The notes under the pieces were generated by a model. That model ran no database searches, was not told the origin of the DNA, and saw only the letters and a list, made by a program, of their open reading frames with translations. This document shows, one piece after another, positions 24,704 to 35,333 of a stretch of DNA of 64,000 nt. The stretch is from Ampullaceana balthica (lineage: Eukaryota; Mollusca; Gastropoda; Lymnaeidae): contig CALYLW010000430.1 in the NCBI GenBank assembly GCA_944989445.1, positions 444,284-508,283 of the forward strand. The letters are read 5' to 3'. Made by a program: the position numbers and the translations under genes. How positions within the stretch are numbered: position 1 is the first letter of the stretch; every line of letters starts with the position of its first letter.

Positions 24704-24773
24704 ATTCGTAGTGTAGTGGTTATCACGTCCGCCTTCCACGCAGAAAGTCCTGGGATCAAACCCTAGCGGGAAT
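24704..24773 (+). tRNA. tRNA-Val-like pseudogene with a TCC anticodon position
   Basis: GTAGTGTAGTGGTTATCACG and the 3' arm CCTGGGATCAAACCCTAG follow the layout of tRNA-Val. The anticodon loop reads CTTCCAC (TCC, a glycine anticodon), and the stem has a C-A mismatch. The T-loop has GATCAAA in place of GTTCGAA. The acceptor stem pairs only partly (ATTC with GAAT). Probably a tRNA-derived SINE head or a dead gene. Confidence 0.5.
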
Positions 24774-24834
24774 AATTTCTTTTTTAATTTTAAAAAATGT
24801 TTGTTTCTGGCCGTTCTTTTCCCCCTTTTTCCAA

Positions 24835-25170
24835 CATGACTAAGGCTGTTAAACGATAATCGGATTTGAAAGCGACAATCGGTTTTAAATTTCACAAACC
24901 GATAATCGAATTTGATTCGGCCGGAATTATGAAGTCAAATCCGGCCGGAGCCGAAGCCGGATTTTAAAAAAATTGCCAGATTTCAGATTCGGCGGAGCCG
25001 GAGCTATAATTAATGTATATGTTAACGCAAACCCGGCAGGCCGGATTTGTAAATATGGCCAGATTTCGGATTTGCCGGAGCCGCACGTGAAATCCGGTAC
25101 ACCCCTAGTTTCTGTGAAGTCAGCTATAAACGATAATCGGTTTAAAATCAGAGTTACATAATCGATAACC
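24835..25170. mobile_element. Decayed inverted-repeat element rich in CCGG
   Basis: AAACGATAATCGG occurs inversely and directly at both sides (24852 and 25127). The centre holds repeated GCCGGA and GGCCGGATTT motifs, and ACACCCCTAG near 25105 resembles one terminus of a hAT-type MITE. No coding potential. Confidence 0.4.
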
Positions 25171-25690
25171 GGTTTGCCAAAAAAACAACAACATGAAATT
25201 AAGAACCCTAAATATGACTAACCCTCGCTAGGGTCGTCCAATCACAGTTTATGCTTAATTAAGGAATGGTAGTAATAAAAGGTGGGGGGCGGGTAAAAAC
25301 AAACTCAGTGCGCATGTCTTCACGTTTACTCGCTATTTTCTCACTACTTCGTGCTGCTGTTTGTGTCCGTACACAAGTTCTTTGCACTATCTATGATGAG
25401 CAAAGTTGTGGCGTATGCTACGCCGTGGGTCGTTCTTGTATACCATATATTACGTGATAAAACTCAATAACTATTTTAGTCTGGTGAGCAGATGAAATTA
25501 TACGAAACAGCTCTAAACATGTGTTATTCTCAAAACAACTAAATGCTGCATTTACGGTTTTATTAGATAGTTCGTGGAAAACAATTCCAATTCGTCTCAT
25601 GATGAAACTGCAAAGAAACATTTAAATAAATGTGTGAAGTAGGTAAGTAGAATTATTTACTAAACTACGCCGAATATTTCACACCCAGTT
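25171..25690. other. Unassigned stretch
   Basis: No repeat or exon recognised; frames up to 67 residues lack known domains. Confidence 0.3.
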
Positions 25691-25696
25691 CGTTAT

Positions 25697-25937
25697 ACAG
25701 ACACACGTAATATATGATACAGACACACGTAATATATGATACAGACACACGTAATATATGAATATGATACAGACACACGTAATATATGATACCGACACAC
25801 GTAATATATGATACAGACACGTAATACATGACTAGACTCACCAATACATGACACAGACACACATGTAGTATATGATACAGACACACGCAATACATGACAC
25901 AGACTCACGCAATACATTATCAAGACACACCTAATAC
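25697..25937 (+). repeat. 22-bp minisatellite, about 11 copies
   Basis: The unit is GATACAGACACACGTAATAT plus AT. The right half is more diverged (ACATGACACAGAC, TACATTAT). Confidence 0.85.
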
Positions 25938-26106
25938 ATTATACTCAGATATATTCCTTAAGACTTAAAAGAATTTATACTGAAGTAGAATTACATCAAA
26001 AATATAACTTTGTATTACAATAAATGTTTTTCAAACTAAAAATTTAAATGCCAAAAAGTAATGAATTTAAGAAATTAAAATGTGAACGGAAGAGATTTGA
26101 GAAGAC

Positions 26107-26712
26107 CAACATGTTCGGAAAGCCATTTGTCCTAGGGATAGGGTTTACTTGACCACACTGTTTGGACAGTCATTTGTCTTAGGGATAGGGTTTACTTGAC
26201 CACACTGTTCGGACAGTCATGTGTCCTAAGGCTATAGGGTTTACTTGACCACATTGTTTAGATAGTCATTTGTCCTGGGGCTATGGATTACTTGACCACA
26301 CTGTTCGGACAGCCATTTTTCCTAGGGCTAGGGTTTACTTGACCACACTGTTCGGACAGCCATTTGTCTTAGGGCTAGGGTTTACTTGACCACACTGTTC
26401 GGACAGCCATTTTTCCTAGGGCTAGGGTTTACTTGACCACACTGTTCAGACAGCCATTTTTCCTAGGGCTAGGGTTTACTTGACCACACTGTTCGGACAG
26501 CCATTTGTCTTAGGGCTAGGGTTTACTTGACCACACTGTTTGGACAGTCATTTGTCCTGGTGCTATTGTTTACTTGACCACACTGTTTGGACAGTCATTT
26601 TTCCTGGTGCTATTGCTTACTTGACCACACTGTTTGGACAGTCATTTGTCCTGGTGCTATTGTTTACTTGACCACACTGTTTGGACAGTCGGTTGTCCTG
26701 GGGCTAGGGTTT
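26107..26712 (+). repeat. About 50-bp minisatellite, 12 copies
   Basis: The unit runs GGACAGCCATTTGTCCTAGG, then GCTAGGGTTTACTTGACCAC, then ACTGTTC. Right-hand copies read CTGGTGCTATTGTTTAC, forming a second subtype block. Confidence 0.9.
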
Positions 26713-27220
26713 ATTTGTACCCTGGAAACAAAGCATTCATAATGTGACGTCACTTAACTATTTTGAGTATTTTATTTGTGGTAATTTTGAAGAAATACCC
26801 ACATCACAGATCCCACTTTTATGAACACACTAACACTTATGCACTGGATAGGGAGAGTTATCTCTTGGGTGGAGTAAGGTTATCCACTGGATTAGGCAGT
26901 GTTAGTGCCACTCGTGGCAACAAAAGCCTAGTATTTCATACCCCGCCCAATTCACATGAACAAATTGACTAGGCAGTCACACTCCACACATCATTCACAC
27001 TCTCTCTCTCTGTCACAATCCCCCACTAACACATACCAAGCTGTCCTTGAAATTGATAAAACAGTTACAAAGTACTGGAAATGTTCTAAATATTTTTAAG
27101 GAAAAAGAGAACATAATCTGAAAGTTCTCGGCCCTTAGTTAGTTCCTCCTGGCAGATTAATATCAATTATTCATGGAAAAATCAATCAAGTGTGAGATCT
27201 TCTGTCCTGTTTCCCAAGTG
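26713..27220. other. Unassigned stretch
   Basis: Contains a TGACGTCA palindrome near 26747 and a short CT run near 27000. No gene recognised. Confidence 0.3.
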
Positions 27221-27221
27221 T

Positions 27222-27425
27222 ACTGTTGTTTTATGACGATAGGTCTCTGTACTGTTGTTTTATGACGATAGGTCTCTGTACAGTTGTTTTATGAAGATAG
27301 GTCTCTGTACAGTTGTTTTATGAAGATAGGTCTCTGTACAGTTGTTTTATGAAGATAGGTCTCTGTACAGTTGTTTTATGAAGATAGGTCTCTGTACAGT
27401 TGTTTTATGAAGATAGGTCTCATTG
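27222..27425 (+). repeat. 29-bp minisatellite, 7 copies
   Basis: The unit is CTGTACAGTTGTTTTATGAA plus GATAGGTCT. The first two copies carry TACTGTTG and ATGACGATAGG; the rest are identical. Confidence 0.93.
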
Positions 27426-28330
27426 ACAGAGGCAACAGACTTTATTTTAGCTCTGATGGTTTCAGAGCACAGAGTTTATTGAACAAGGAATAATTGCCAG
27501 CAACTTTTTAGACATTTTTGATTATCTTAGAGACAAATGAAATAATAAAAACAAAGTAAAAGTTCAATTAAATGTATACTAATCCTAACTCCACATTGTT
27601 GTTAGTATTTTAACTCTAACAATAGTTGGTCATTTCAGTTTCATATTTTAGAAGACACAAAAACCCCCTTCCATTAGTCTATAGTTAAACAAAATGTTTG
27701 TCAGTATTTAACATACATTTTATTTTTGAAAAAAAATCATTTTTGTTATTTTTAACTAGATGAATTCTATAAATTAATAGTGTTACCACTTTCCAAATAC
27801 TTTTCTGATAAAAATTGGTATGCAAAATTTGAGAACCATCGTTTCTGCTGACGCCATTGTTTCCGGGCAGCATTAAATTAACAAGAAATAACGAGCCGAC
27901 ATTATTGAGACATGAAATATGTATCCATGGCGGTTGTCAGAGACGCCTATACTCTCAAAACCCGATGTTCGCATTGTGCCGGGGTGTTCATTTCGTGTTT
28001 CTGACGATGTGCGCTGCCAAAAGGAATCCTTGCAGTACTGTAAAATATTTATTTTTGTGCTAATGTTAAAATGGTGATGTTTTACAACATACAAAGCTAC
28101 ATTTGAGTTAACTGTAAAGGAACAACTCTGTGTATGAGTATGTAAGAAAATCTACATAGGCTTTTCTGAAAAGATTTAAGAGAAATTCGGATGTAAATAT
28201 GTTTTCACATCTTCAAACGAGATCATAAATAAAATATATTATGATGGTCTTTTAGATTTGTTGACGTAACTTTTGTGTATCTTCATGACTCAGAGCATGA
28301 ACCAGTTCGACATCTTTTTTATAGAGATTC
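27426..28330. other. Unassigned AT-rich stretch
   Basis: 27840-28090 is less AT-rich, with several CpGs, and could be a promoter or old repeat. Frames on both strands there are short and unrecognised. Confidence 0.3.
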
Positions 28331-28334
28331 ATAC

Positions 28335-28420
28335 GTTTCAAGCGTAGGACGCAAATATCTTCTAATTCTAAATAGAAGGAGCGTCTGTAACCGATAAGAT
28401 TAGGTAATTTTATTCTGTTC
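28335..28420 (+). mobile_element. LINE 3'-end remnant
   Basis: AAGCGTAGGACGCAAATATC, then GAAGGAGCGTCTGTAA.CGATAAGAT matches the last 70 bp of the LINE inserted at 36034-36568. Only the 3' end remains, as expected of 5'-truncated retrotransposition. Confidence 0.55.
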
Positions 28421-28504
28421 AATTCACTTCTTTGGTAGAAGACATTTACCACTTCAAACATGCTATCAAAACCAAATTCACTAAACCACGCTGTGCATAA
28501 TTCT

Positions 28505-29226
28505 TAGAGGAATAGGTTGTTCTGGGTCGCCTACTGGACCCACTTTTTTTCAAAAGCCCAAGTAACTTACGGGATGTTTTTGCATGTGTTCGAATCAGTG
28601 TGTCCGACAAACAAAAATTGGTATGTGAATGAGTTCAATAAAAAGAATGAATAATGAAATTTTAGTTCCTTAGAATGATTTATTTTTCACAAAATTTCTC
28701 TATACACCCCTTTTCCAAAATTAAAATATAAGCTCAAACAATGACGCCAATAGCGAGAAACACCAGACGCTCTGTTAATCTCGAAACCAAAATATTTTCA
28801 ATTTTAAAAAAAATTACTGATTATGTCCCTTAGCGTTACAGAATGAGTGATCTGGGCTTTTATTTTTACAAATATTTTGAATACTATAATTGCTGTGCAC
28901 CAAATTTTAAAGCATGCACAGCTCATTGTATTACAAAAATAATGTTTTCGTGCAATACTCCAAGAACTGTCAGTTTTTATTCAAAGCCTAAATTGTATTT
29001 ACTAGTCTTATATTAACTTGCTTTGTAAGTTTAATCTCTTTGTTTATAAATTTTTTCACGTGCCTAGTTCACGCGTTGACGCCGACCGTCACTGTTCACA
29101 ACACCCCCTACCGTCCCAGCGCCCAGTTTTAAAACCAGGGGAGATAATTGTGTTTCAGTCAGTAAATGTGGCGTTTAAACATAATCATTACTTTTAGTTA
29201 TGTCTCATATATAAGGGATTTATAGT
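28505..29226 (+). mobile_element. Family E element, copy 3
   Basis: It shares CTTTTTTTCAAAAGCCCAA, the TTTTCCAAAATTAAAATATA block (28712) and the terminus CTCATATATAAGGGATTTAT with the other E/D copies. The middle part (28740-29180) is not shared and may be subfamily-specific. Confidence 0.5.
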
Positions 29227-29587
29227 CAAAAGGTAAGCTGGCTTTACACTTACTGTAAAATGCGTAGACTAAAAAGTAGAAAATTGGTGCATTTTTAATG
29301 TAAGACTAGTTTTTAAAAAGTGTTTTTAATGTTGATTATTATTTGTTTATTTATTTATTTTTTTAAATCACGGCTCGGTTTTAAGACCAAATCTTTTCTT
29401 CATCTACACGGGTCACCTTGTTAGAATCAGTGAACATCACAATTTATCACGCCAATTATTAGTGAATGTCACAGGTTTACAGGATTTAAGCTGTGCTGAT
29501 GTCATCCAGCTCTCAAAGACTGATGTTTTGTGAAATGACTGATGACATCAGATTGAAGTTGAGCGATGACAAGGAGTGTGACTTTGG

Positions 29588-29815
29588 GTTTGCACTATTG
29601 GCGTGCACTATTGGCGTGTACTATTGGCGTGCACTTTGGGCGTGCACTTTGGGTGTGCACTTTGGGCGTGCACTTTGGGCGTGAACTTTGGGTGTGCACT
29701 TTGGGCGTGCACTTTGCGTGTGTACTTTGGGCGTGCACTTTAGGTGTACACTTCGGGCGTGCACTTTGGGTGTTTACTTTGGGTGTGCACTTTGTGTGTG
29801 CACTTTGGAAGCATC
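29588..29815 (+). repeat. 12-bp tandem repeat
   Basis: GTGCACTTTGGGC and variants (TATTGGC, TTGGGTGT, TTGTGTGT) over about 19 units. It lies just left of the pogo element. Confidence 0.9.
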
Positions 29816-30194
29816 TATACCGAAATTTTGGAGTGGGGGAGAGCGGGGCAAGTTGTCATGTGGGTTAGTTGTCATAGTCACTATATCTTAAAGTTGTAGC
29901 TGGTTTGATGCTGTGACGTTTTGTTATTATATAAAGGAGGTTAGAAAATGACTGCTCAGTTGATTTCATGAAGTTTGCGCGAATAGTTTTTCTATTTTCT
30001 ACAAATCCAAAAATGTCGCTGGTAAGTAACTTTTTAACTTTTTGTTCAAATGTTCAATATATTAACAATATGTAAAATCTATTTTTAATGCATTAAAAGT
30101 TTATAGTTTTGGAACTTCTTTTATTGTTGTGCTAGTCAGTTATCAAATTTACAACAAGGATAAAAAGTTATTTAGGTCTAACTCCCATCTACCC

Positions 30195-30438
30195 CATGTG
30201 GGGCATTTGTCATATTTATAAGTGGGCAAGTTGTCATATTTATAAGGGGGCAAGTTAACATATTTATAAGGGGGCAAGTTGTCATATTGATAAGGGGGCA
30301 AGTTGTCATATTTATAAGGGGGCAAGTTGTCATATTTATAAGGGGGCAAGTTGTCATATTTATAACGGGGCAAGTTGTCATATTTATAAGGGGGCAAGTT
30401 GTCATATTTATAAGGGGGCAAGTTGTCATATAAAAATA
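30195..30438 (+). repeat. 24-bp array built on the transposon's terminal motif
   Basis: About ten units of AAGGGGGCAAGTTGTCATAT plus TTAT. The core GGGGCAAGTTGTCAT is identical to part of the element's own terminal inverted repeat (29844-29860). Loose copies of the inverse also occur near the right end (32690-32765). Confidence 0.92.
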
Positions 30439-30557
30439 ATTTGCCTTTGCACTCTTTTCCCCATAGATATGTAGGTTTAGATCTGAAACTTACGTCCATT
30501 TAGTTGTTCAGAGTAACGTTGTTATTTTTTTTATTTTACTTAATTAGATTTGAAATC

Positions 30558-32520
30558 ATGGTCCGCAATTATAATAAGAAAACAAGTAGAGGTACCACGG
30601 CTAAAGGCGCAATCCTTGAAGCTGTGAGAGATGTAAAATTAAGTGGCAGAAGCATAGCCCATGTGTCTCTAGATTTTAACATCAACTAAAGAAGCCTACA
30701 ACGCTATTTGTCAAAATCCTCTACAGAAGATCTTGAAGGAAAATCAACAATACCTTCATTTCATACTGGCCACAGGCAACCTAGGTTTGTAAAATGTTAA
30801 TAAAAATATATTTATTGAGTATAATTATTAATTTGTTTAGAGGACTCCATAAAATATGTATTTATACTGATATGTATATATTTTATTTTATTTCAGACAC
30901 GTTTTGACACAAGAGCTTCATCTTGAACTCTGTAGCTACTTGCAAAGAGCTTCAGATATTTACTTTGGCCTTACACCAAAAGATGTTAGGTAACCTGCAT
31001 ATCAATTAGCCGATGCTAATAAATTGGCTATGCCTAAATCATGGATGGACAATAAATGTGCTGGAAGAGATTGGTTTACTTCTTTCCTACAAAAGAATCC
31101 GACGTTATCATTAACAGCCCCAGAAGCCACGAGTATGGCACGTGCCATAAGTTTTAACAAACCCAATGTTGAAATGTTTTTTTAAATAATCTTCAATTGT
31201 GTCTGCAGTGTCACCAATTCACACCTGTAGATATTTGAAACGAAATAGGGGTAACCACCATCCAAAAGCCAGATAGTGTGATCTCACGAAAGGGTCAAAA
31301 GCAAGTTGGGGCAATAACCTCAGCAGAAAGAGGTGCTTTGGTAACATTGGCATGTGCTGGCTCGGCTATAGGTAACAGTATCCCACATTTTTTTTAAATT
31401 TCCAAGAGTTAATTTTAGAGAGCACTTTTTAACTAATGCACCACCTGACAGTGATGGGGACGCAAATCCATCTGGTTGGATGAAGGAAGACACATTTTGT
31501 AAATTTCTTACTCATTTTGTAAGAACTGCAAGACCTTCAAAGGAGCATCCAGTTTTGCTTCTGGTGGAAAATCACTTTTCAAACTTGTCATCAAATGCAC
31601 TTGACTATGCAACAGTAAATGGCATTGTTATGTTAACTTTTCTACCCCACTGCACCCACAAGTGGCAGCCACTTGACTGAACTGTCTACGGACCTTTTAA
31701 AAAGGCTGTAAATACTGTGATTGACAGTTGGATGGTCAATAACCCTGGAAAAGCAATGACAATTTACAATATACCAGAAATAGTGAAGGTTGCCTTCCCA
31801 TTGAGTATGACACCAAATAATATACTAAATGGCTTTTCTTCCTGTGGCATCCACCCATTTAACCCACAAATCTTTTCAGACTTGGACTATGCTCCAAGCT
31901 CAGTGACAGAAAGACCTTTGCCAATCAAAACAAATTCTGAAATACCAATCCCTCAAGCTTCAAATGTTGCAGTTTTACCAGAACAATCCACTTCAGTACC
32001 AAGTTTAAATTTGTCATCACAGGAGACTTCAACTTCTCATGTGGAATCAATGTCTGAATGCTCTGTACATGCGACACCAGATAATGTTAGACCATTACCA
32101 AAAGCCCTAGAAAGAAATCCTTCAAAAATCATTCGCAAGAAGAAAACTTCAACTATATTAACTGATTCACCTTTCAAACATTCTGTGAGACAGTCACAAC
32201 CACAGCCAAAAAAGGCAAATGTTCTGTTAAGGGCAAGGGAAAAGGCAAAGCGACAAAAAACATCGACAAGACTCATCATCATTGGAAGATGAAAACTACT
32301 GTATCATTTGTATGGGGACTTGGGCTAATAGTAGAGATGTATCATTCGTATGGATACTTGGGCTAATAGTAGAGATGTATCATTTGTATGGATACTTGGG
32401 CTTATAGTAGAGATGCTGAAACATGGATCAAATGTTGTATGTGCTCAAGCTGGGCACATGAACAATGTACAGAAGGTGGACCTGTTACATTTGTCATATT
32501 GTGACTCTAATGGTGATTTT
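30558..32520 (+). pseudogene. pogo-family transposase, inactivated
   Basis: ATG 30558 opens a pipsqueak-like helix-turn-helix (start Met-Val-Arg-Asn-Tyr-Asn-Lys-Lys). A TAA interrupts it at 30687. An intron of about 112 bp fits 30785-30896 (CTAG|GTTTGT, TTTATTTCAG|ACAC). A CENP-B-type region follows, then the DDE domain: Gly-Val-Thr-Thr-Ile-Gln-Lys-Pro near 31250, Pro-Ser-Gly-Trp-Met-Lys-Glu-Asp near 31470, and Pro-His-Cys-Thr-His-Lys-Trp-Gln-Pro-Leu-Asp near 31650. A TGA follows that Asp. The first catalytic Asp is lost (Asn-Glu-Ile-Gly in place of Asp-Glu-Thr-Gly), and the LLLLDNH motif reads Leu-Leu-Leu-Val-Glu-Asn-His. The open tail (31717-32292) is Ser/Pro-rich and leads into a Cys/His zinc-finger-like end. 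It cannot be an active transposase. Confidence 0.85.
32292..32420 (+). repeat. About 50-bp triplication inside the transposase zinc-finger region
   Basis: TATCATTTGTATGG.ACTTGG GCTAATAGTAGAGATG occurs three times in a row (about 32300, 32339, 32380). In the first copy the frame would read Cys-Ile-Ile-Cys-Met-Gly-Thr-Trp, the first metal-binding pair of a PHD-like finger. The partner Cys-Cys-Met-Cys and His-Glu-Gln-Cys lie after the last copy. Confidence 0.7.
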
Positions 32521-32999
32521 TAATTGTCATGTTCAAACTGTTTTTAGTGCAAACATTACATTTTTATTGCTGTTCATATATAAATGTTTAATAAAATACG
32601 TATTTTCTTCTTTGAATATATTCTTTATATGTTTTTCCAAATGCATTTGACTATATAGACCTAGAGTTGGAATAAAATATAATTATGACAACTTGCCCCA
32701 CTATCATGACAACTTGCCCCTCCTATCATGACAACTTGCCCATAAGGTGGGGTACGTTGTCATACATTGAGGCTCTTTTGTAGACGGTGTCATGGGCTAA
32801 TAAAAAGGTTTAAGTCTTTCTAAAACTAATTTTTAAACAACTATAATAATAAACTTTCAAATAAAATAGTTCTTATAATGATGGACCAATTAATTTCTTA
32901 AATATTTAGAAAAATGTAAAAAGTATGACAACATGCCCCGCTCTCCCCTAGTCTTCCCAAATCATCGACGAAGTTTGACCACAAAGTAAAATTCAAGAA

Positions 33000-33360
33000 A
33001 ATTTTAAAGAATTTGAATAGCAAAAACTTTACTCGCATTTATAGAATGCATTTTCTAGAAGGAAAAGTTTAGTAGTGGGCATATCTTTAAAGAAAATACG
33101 TAGACATGACGGATTTTAAATATATTTAGTGGATTTTATATGTCCCCAATTAGTTTCCGTTACCTCCAAGAATTCCCTCTTTACCCCAAATGGGGTAATT
33201 TACCCCTGTTCGCTGACCCCTGGCCTAGGCCTAGATGCCCCCTTGTATGTGAAAGTAGACGAGCATAAAACTACAATCACGGAGTTATCTGTCATCCTAC
33301 AACAATCAAGGAAGTAACGGACATGCTTCTATAACGTTTTACCTCCCTTTCCGACAGGGT
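33000..33360 (+). mobile_element. Internal fragment of family A
   Basis: AGTGGGCATATCTTTAAAGA, TTTAGTGGATTTTATATGTC and CCAAATGGGGTAATTTACCC have close counterparts at 37265-37425 in the full family A copy. Neither terminus is present. It lies next to the pogo element. Confidence 0.5.
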
Positions 33361-33892
33361 GATTTTTTTTAGAACTCTCAATATTATAGCATGAATGTCT
33401 CAGAGCTTTCATTCAGTTGTAACCAAATGGAAGTCTAAAACTTAAATTAACATTACTCGTCTAATAAGTGAATAAATAGGTTAGGATATGTAAAGGTGGT
33501 TGGTGAGGTTTATATGATATGAGCTATCAATGTACAGGTGGTTGTGACGTCTATATTCTATCGACTATGAATATTTCTGAAAAAATCATGACGTTGAAAA
33601 GGTCAATATCTTCACATAGATAATTGAAACATTGTCGTCACTAAATATCATTTTTAATATTTTTTCAAGAAACATATTCGAATATCTCTCAAAAATAAAA
33701 CTCCACATGTCCATCTCCAGCGACGAATTCATTACACTTTCTTTCCCCTTTCTATTATCAGCATGGCGATATTGATACAGTCCCCACGACAAAGTAACCG
33801 GCTCAAGTAAAACTGCTCATTGCGAGGCCGGGTCAAGGGCTAGTTGCCATTTTGTGTCGAGTGCATATTGCCAGCTTGGGCTGACATAAATC
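33361..33892. other. Upstream region of the secreted-protein gene
   Basis: Likely holds the promoter and 5' UTR. No clear TATA or other core element was identified. 33800-33890 is the least AT-rich part. Confidence 0.35.
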
Positions 33893-33973
33893 ATGACCCG
33901 AGTGTTCCCCGAGGGTTTAACTGTCACTCTCCTGGTGGTCGTTGTGTTCAGTGAATATTCCACGGGGAGAAGG
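33893..33973 (+). CDS. Secreted cysteine-rich protein, signal-peptide exon
   Basis: ATG 33893 starts 27 codons: Met-Thr-Arg-Val, then a hydrophobic run Leu-Thr-Val-Thr-Leu-Leu-Val-Val-Val-Val-Phe-Ser, ending Thr-Gly-Arg-Arg. This has the charge, hydrophobic core and polar end of a signal peptide. The donor AGG|GTGAGT at 33974 is near consensus and leaves phase 0, which matches the acceptor at 34772. The intron would be 799 bp. The exon is too short to stand out as a frame on its own; it is called from the donor, the hydrophobic run and the phase match. Confidence 0.65.
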
Positions 33974-34772
33974 GTGAGTATTCATCACACGTTCACTTTA
34001 AAAAAAAATATTTAAAAACCTTTTCAGAATTCTCCATTTACAATATTTTGAATTATAAATAGATTTCAATTCCAGTTATGATATTTTACCAGAGTTATTG
34101 CTAGATTTAATACCCCATTGTTTGAGTCTTGCATTCACCATTGCATCTGGTCAGCTCTAATTAGAGTTTATTTGTTACGCTGTCATATTGGTCATTTATC
34201 ACAATAAACATTTAAAAGACTTGTATGTTTTATCATCCGAAATTCTAAATGGACAAGAAAATTGAAATTCAATCGTTCTGAAAGTGCCGAAGTCCTTGTT
34301 TTTAAATTATAACTTGTCCACCAAGTGATGGGTCATTACAGTTTTAGGTTCTCCACTCAGTCAAAATTCAACAAGAGATCAAAACAACCACCAGAAACTA
34401 AAGTTGTTTTAGTTGGCTCTCAAATACAAATTGGATTAGAGATTAACTATTTAGGCTATCCAAAGATATAAAAGTGAGATGGTCAAATTCATGTTAGTTT
34501 AAAATAAATATTTATTATATTAACACTTAGGTTTCGACCTTTGATTAATTGCAGGCCCTTACATTAAAAAAAATGTAAAGCATTTTGGAAAGAAAAGAAA
34601 AGTTTTAAAATAAATTATAAAAAATCTGGACATGCCTACAATGGTTAGCACTTTTAATTAGTGCGTATTTGATGTACCTATGTTATGTATCAATTATTTT
34701 TACCAATGTAAGTGTAATTCTGTTTTATGACTTTTGCTTTCTCTCACCCACCCTCTAACACCCACACCCTAG

Positions 34773-35333
34773 TACCGTACATGTGACGAAGGATGCTGTG
34801 TCCACGAGTATTGCGCCTTTCATCTCATCTGTTATCCCAAAATCCACTGCCGTTTCGGATGTCCAGATGGTCAGTGTGTAGGCCAAGACGAACCACCGAC
34901 TGACGATATGGTCAGCACGGGACGCAGTGATCAAAATCTCCCGGCAACAGAAACGCATTATTCCGAGCACTCAGCTGCAGTCTCTGACTTTGTCAAGGGA
35001 CATTATGCGCACCACGACAACAGGGGAATTAACCCAATCAGCAACCCCCAGGAGCAGTCGACTCATACGAATAGCAGAATCATAATTCCAGCGGTGAACC
35101 AAAGACTTCCCAATATTATTCCAGAAGTATTGATTAAAAGTTCGGGCAAAGATGCTCCCAGCGGGATGTGCATGCCTTTACCTCCTTGTCATGGGGCAGA
35201 GTTTTGTGGCATGAGTCACAGCTGCACCTTCAACTATAACCTCGGTTACAACACGTGCCAATACAACCTTGACATTGGATCGACTCTGTGTTACGATAAC
35301 AAAGGAAACCCTAATCTCAAACCAATGTCTTAG
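34773..35333 (+). CDS. Secreted cysteine-rich protein, main exon (function unknown)
   Basis: The acceptor (a C/T-rich tract ending CACACCCTAG at 34772) opens a frame that is clear from its first codon to TAG 35331-35333, 186 residues; with the first exon, 213. Just after the junction lies a cluster of eight cysteines with a CC pair (pattern C-x3-CC-x4-C-x5-C-x5-C-x3-C-x5-C). A polar, disordered-looking linker of about 90 residues follows, with no cysteine, then a second cluster of six cysteines starting at Gly-Met-Cys-Met-Pro-Leu-Pro-Pro-Cys. The Cys density, signal peptide and linker suggest an extracellular two-module protein. I recognise no family. Base composition is less AT-rich than the surroundings, as expected of coding sequence. 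Confidence 0.7.
   Translation, partial: YRTCDEGCCVHEYCAFHLICYPKIHCRFGCPDGQCVGQDEPPTDDMVSTGRSDQNLPATETHYSEHSAAVSDFVKGHYAHHDNRGINPISNPQEQSTHTNSRIIIPAVNQRLPNIIPEVLIKSSGKDAPSGMCMPLPPCHGAEFCGMSHSCTFNYNLGYNTCQYNLDIGSTLCYDNKGNPNLKPMS

Larger units (their letters stand above)
29836..32948 (+). mobile_element. pogo-type DNA transposon, degenerate
   Basis: Terminal inverted repeats are GGGGAGAGCGGGGCAAGTTG at the left and CATGCCCCGCTCTCCCC at the right. The right end is followed by TA (32949-50), the expected pogo target duplication; the left flank is TG, presumably mutated. Between them lie a broken transposase with one intron (30558 onward) and clusters of the GGGCAAGTTGTCAT motif near both ends. 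About 3.1 kb. Confidence 0.85.

Noticed and set aside
27840..28090. Possible CpG-richer promoter or exon
   Set aside because: No splice pair, no conserved peptide and no adjoining gene could be found; left unassigned.
29493..29891. Cys/Leu/Trp-rich frames near the pogo element
   Set aside because: They are translations of the 12-bp repeat GTGCACTTTGGGC.
32037..32282. 81-residue minus-strand frame
   Set aside because: Shadow of the transposase C-terminal frame on the opposite strand.
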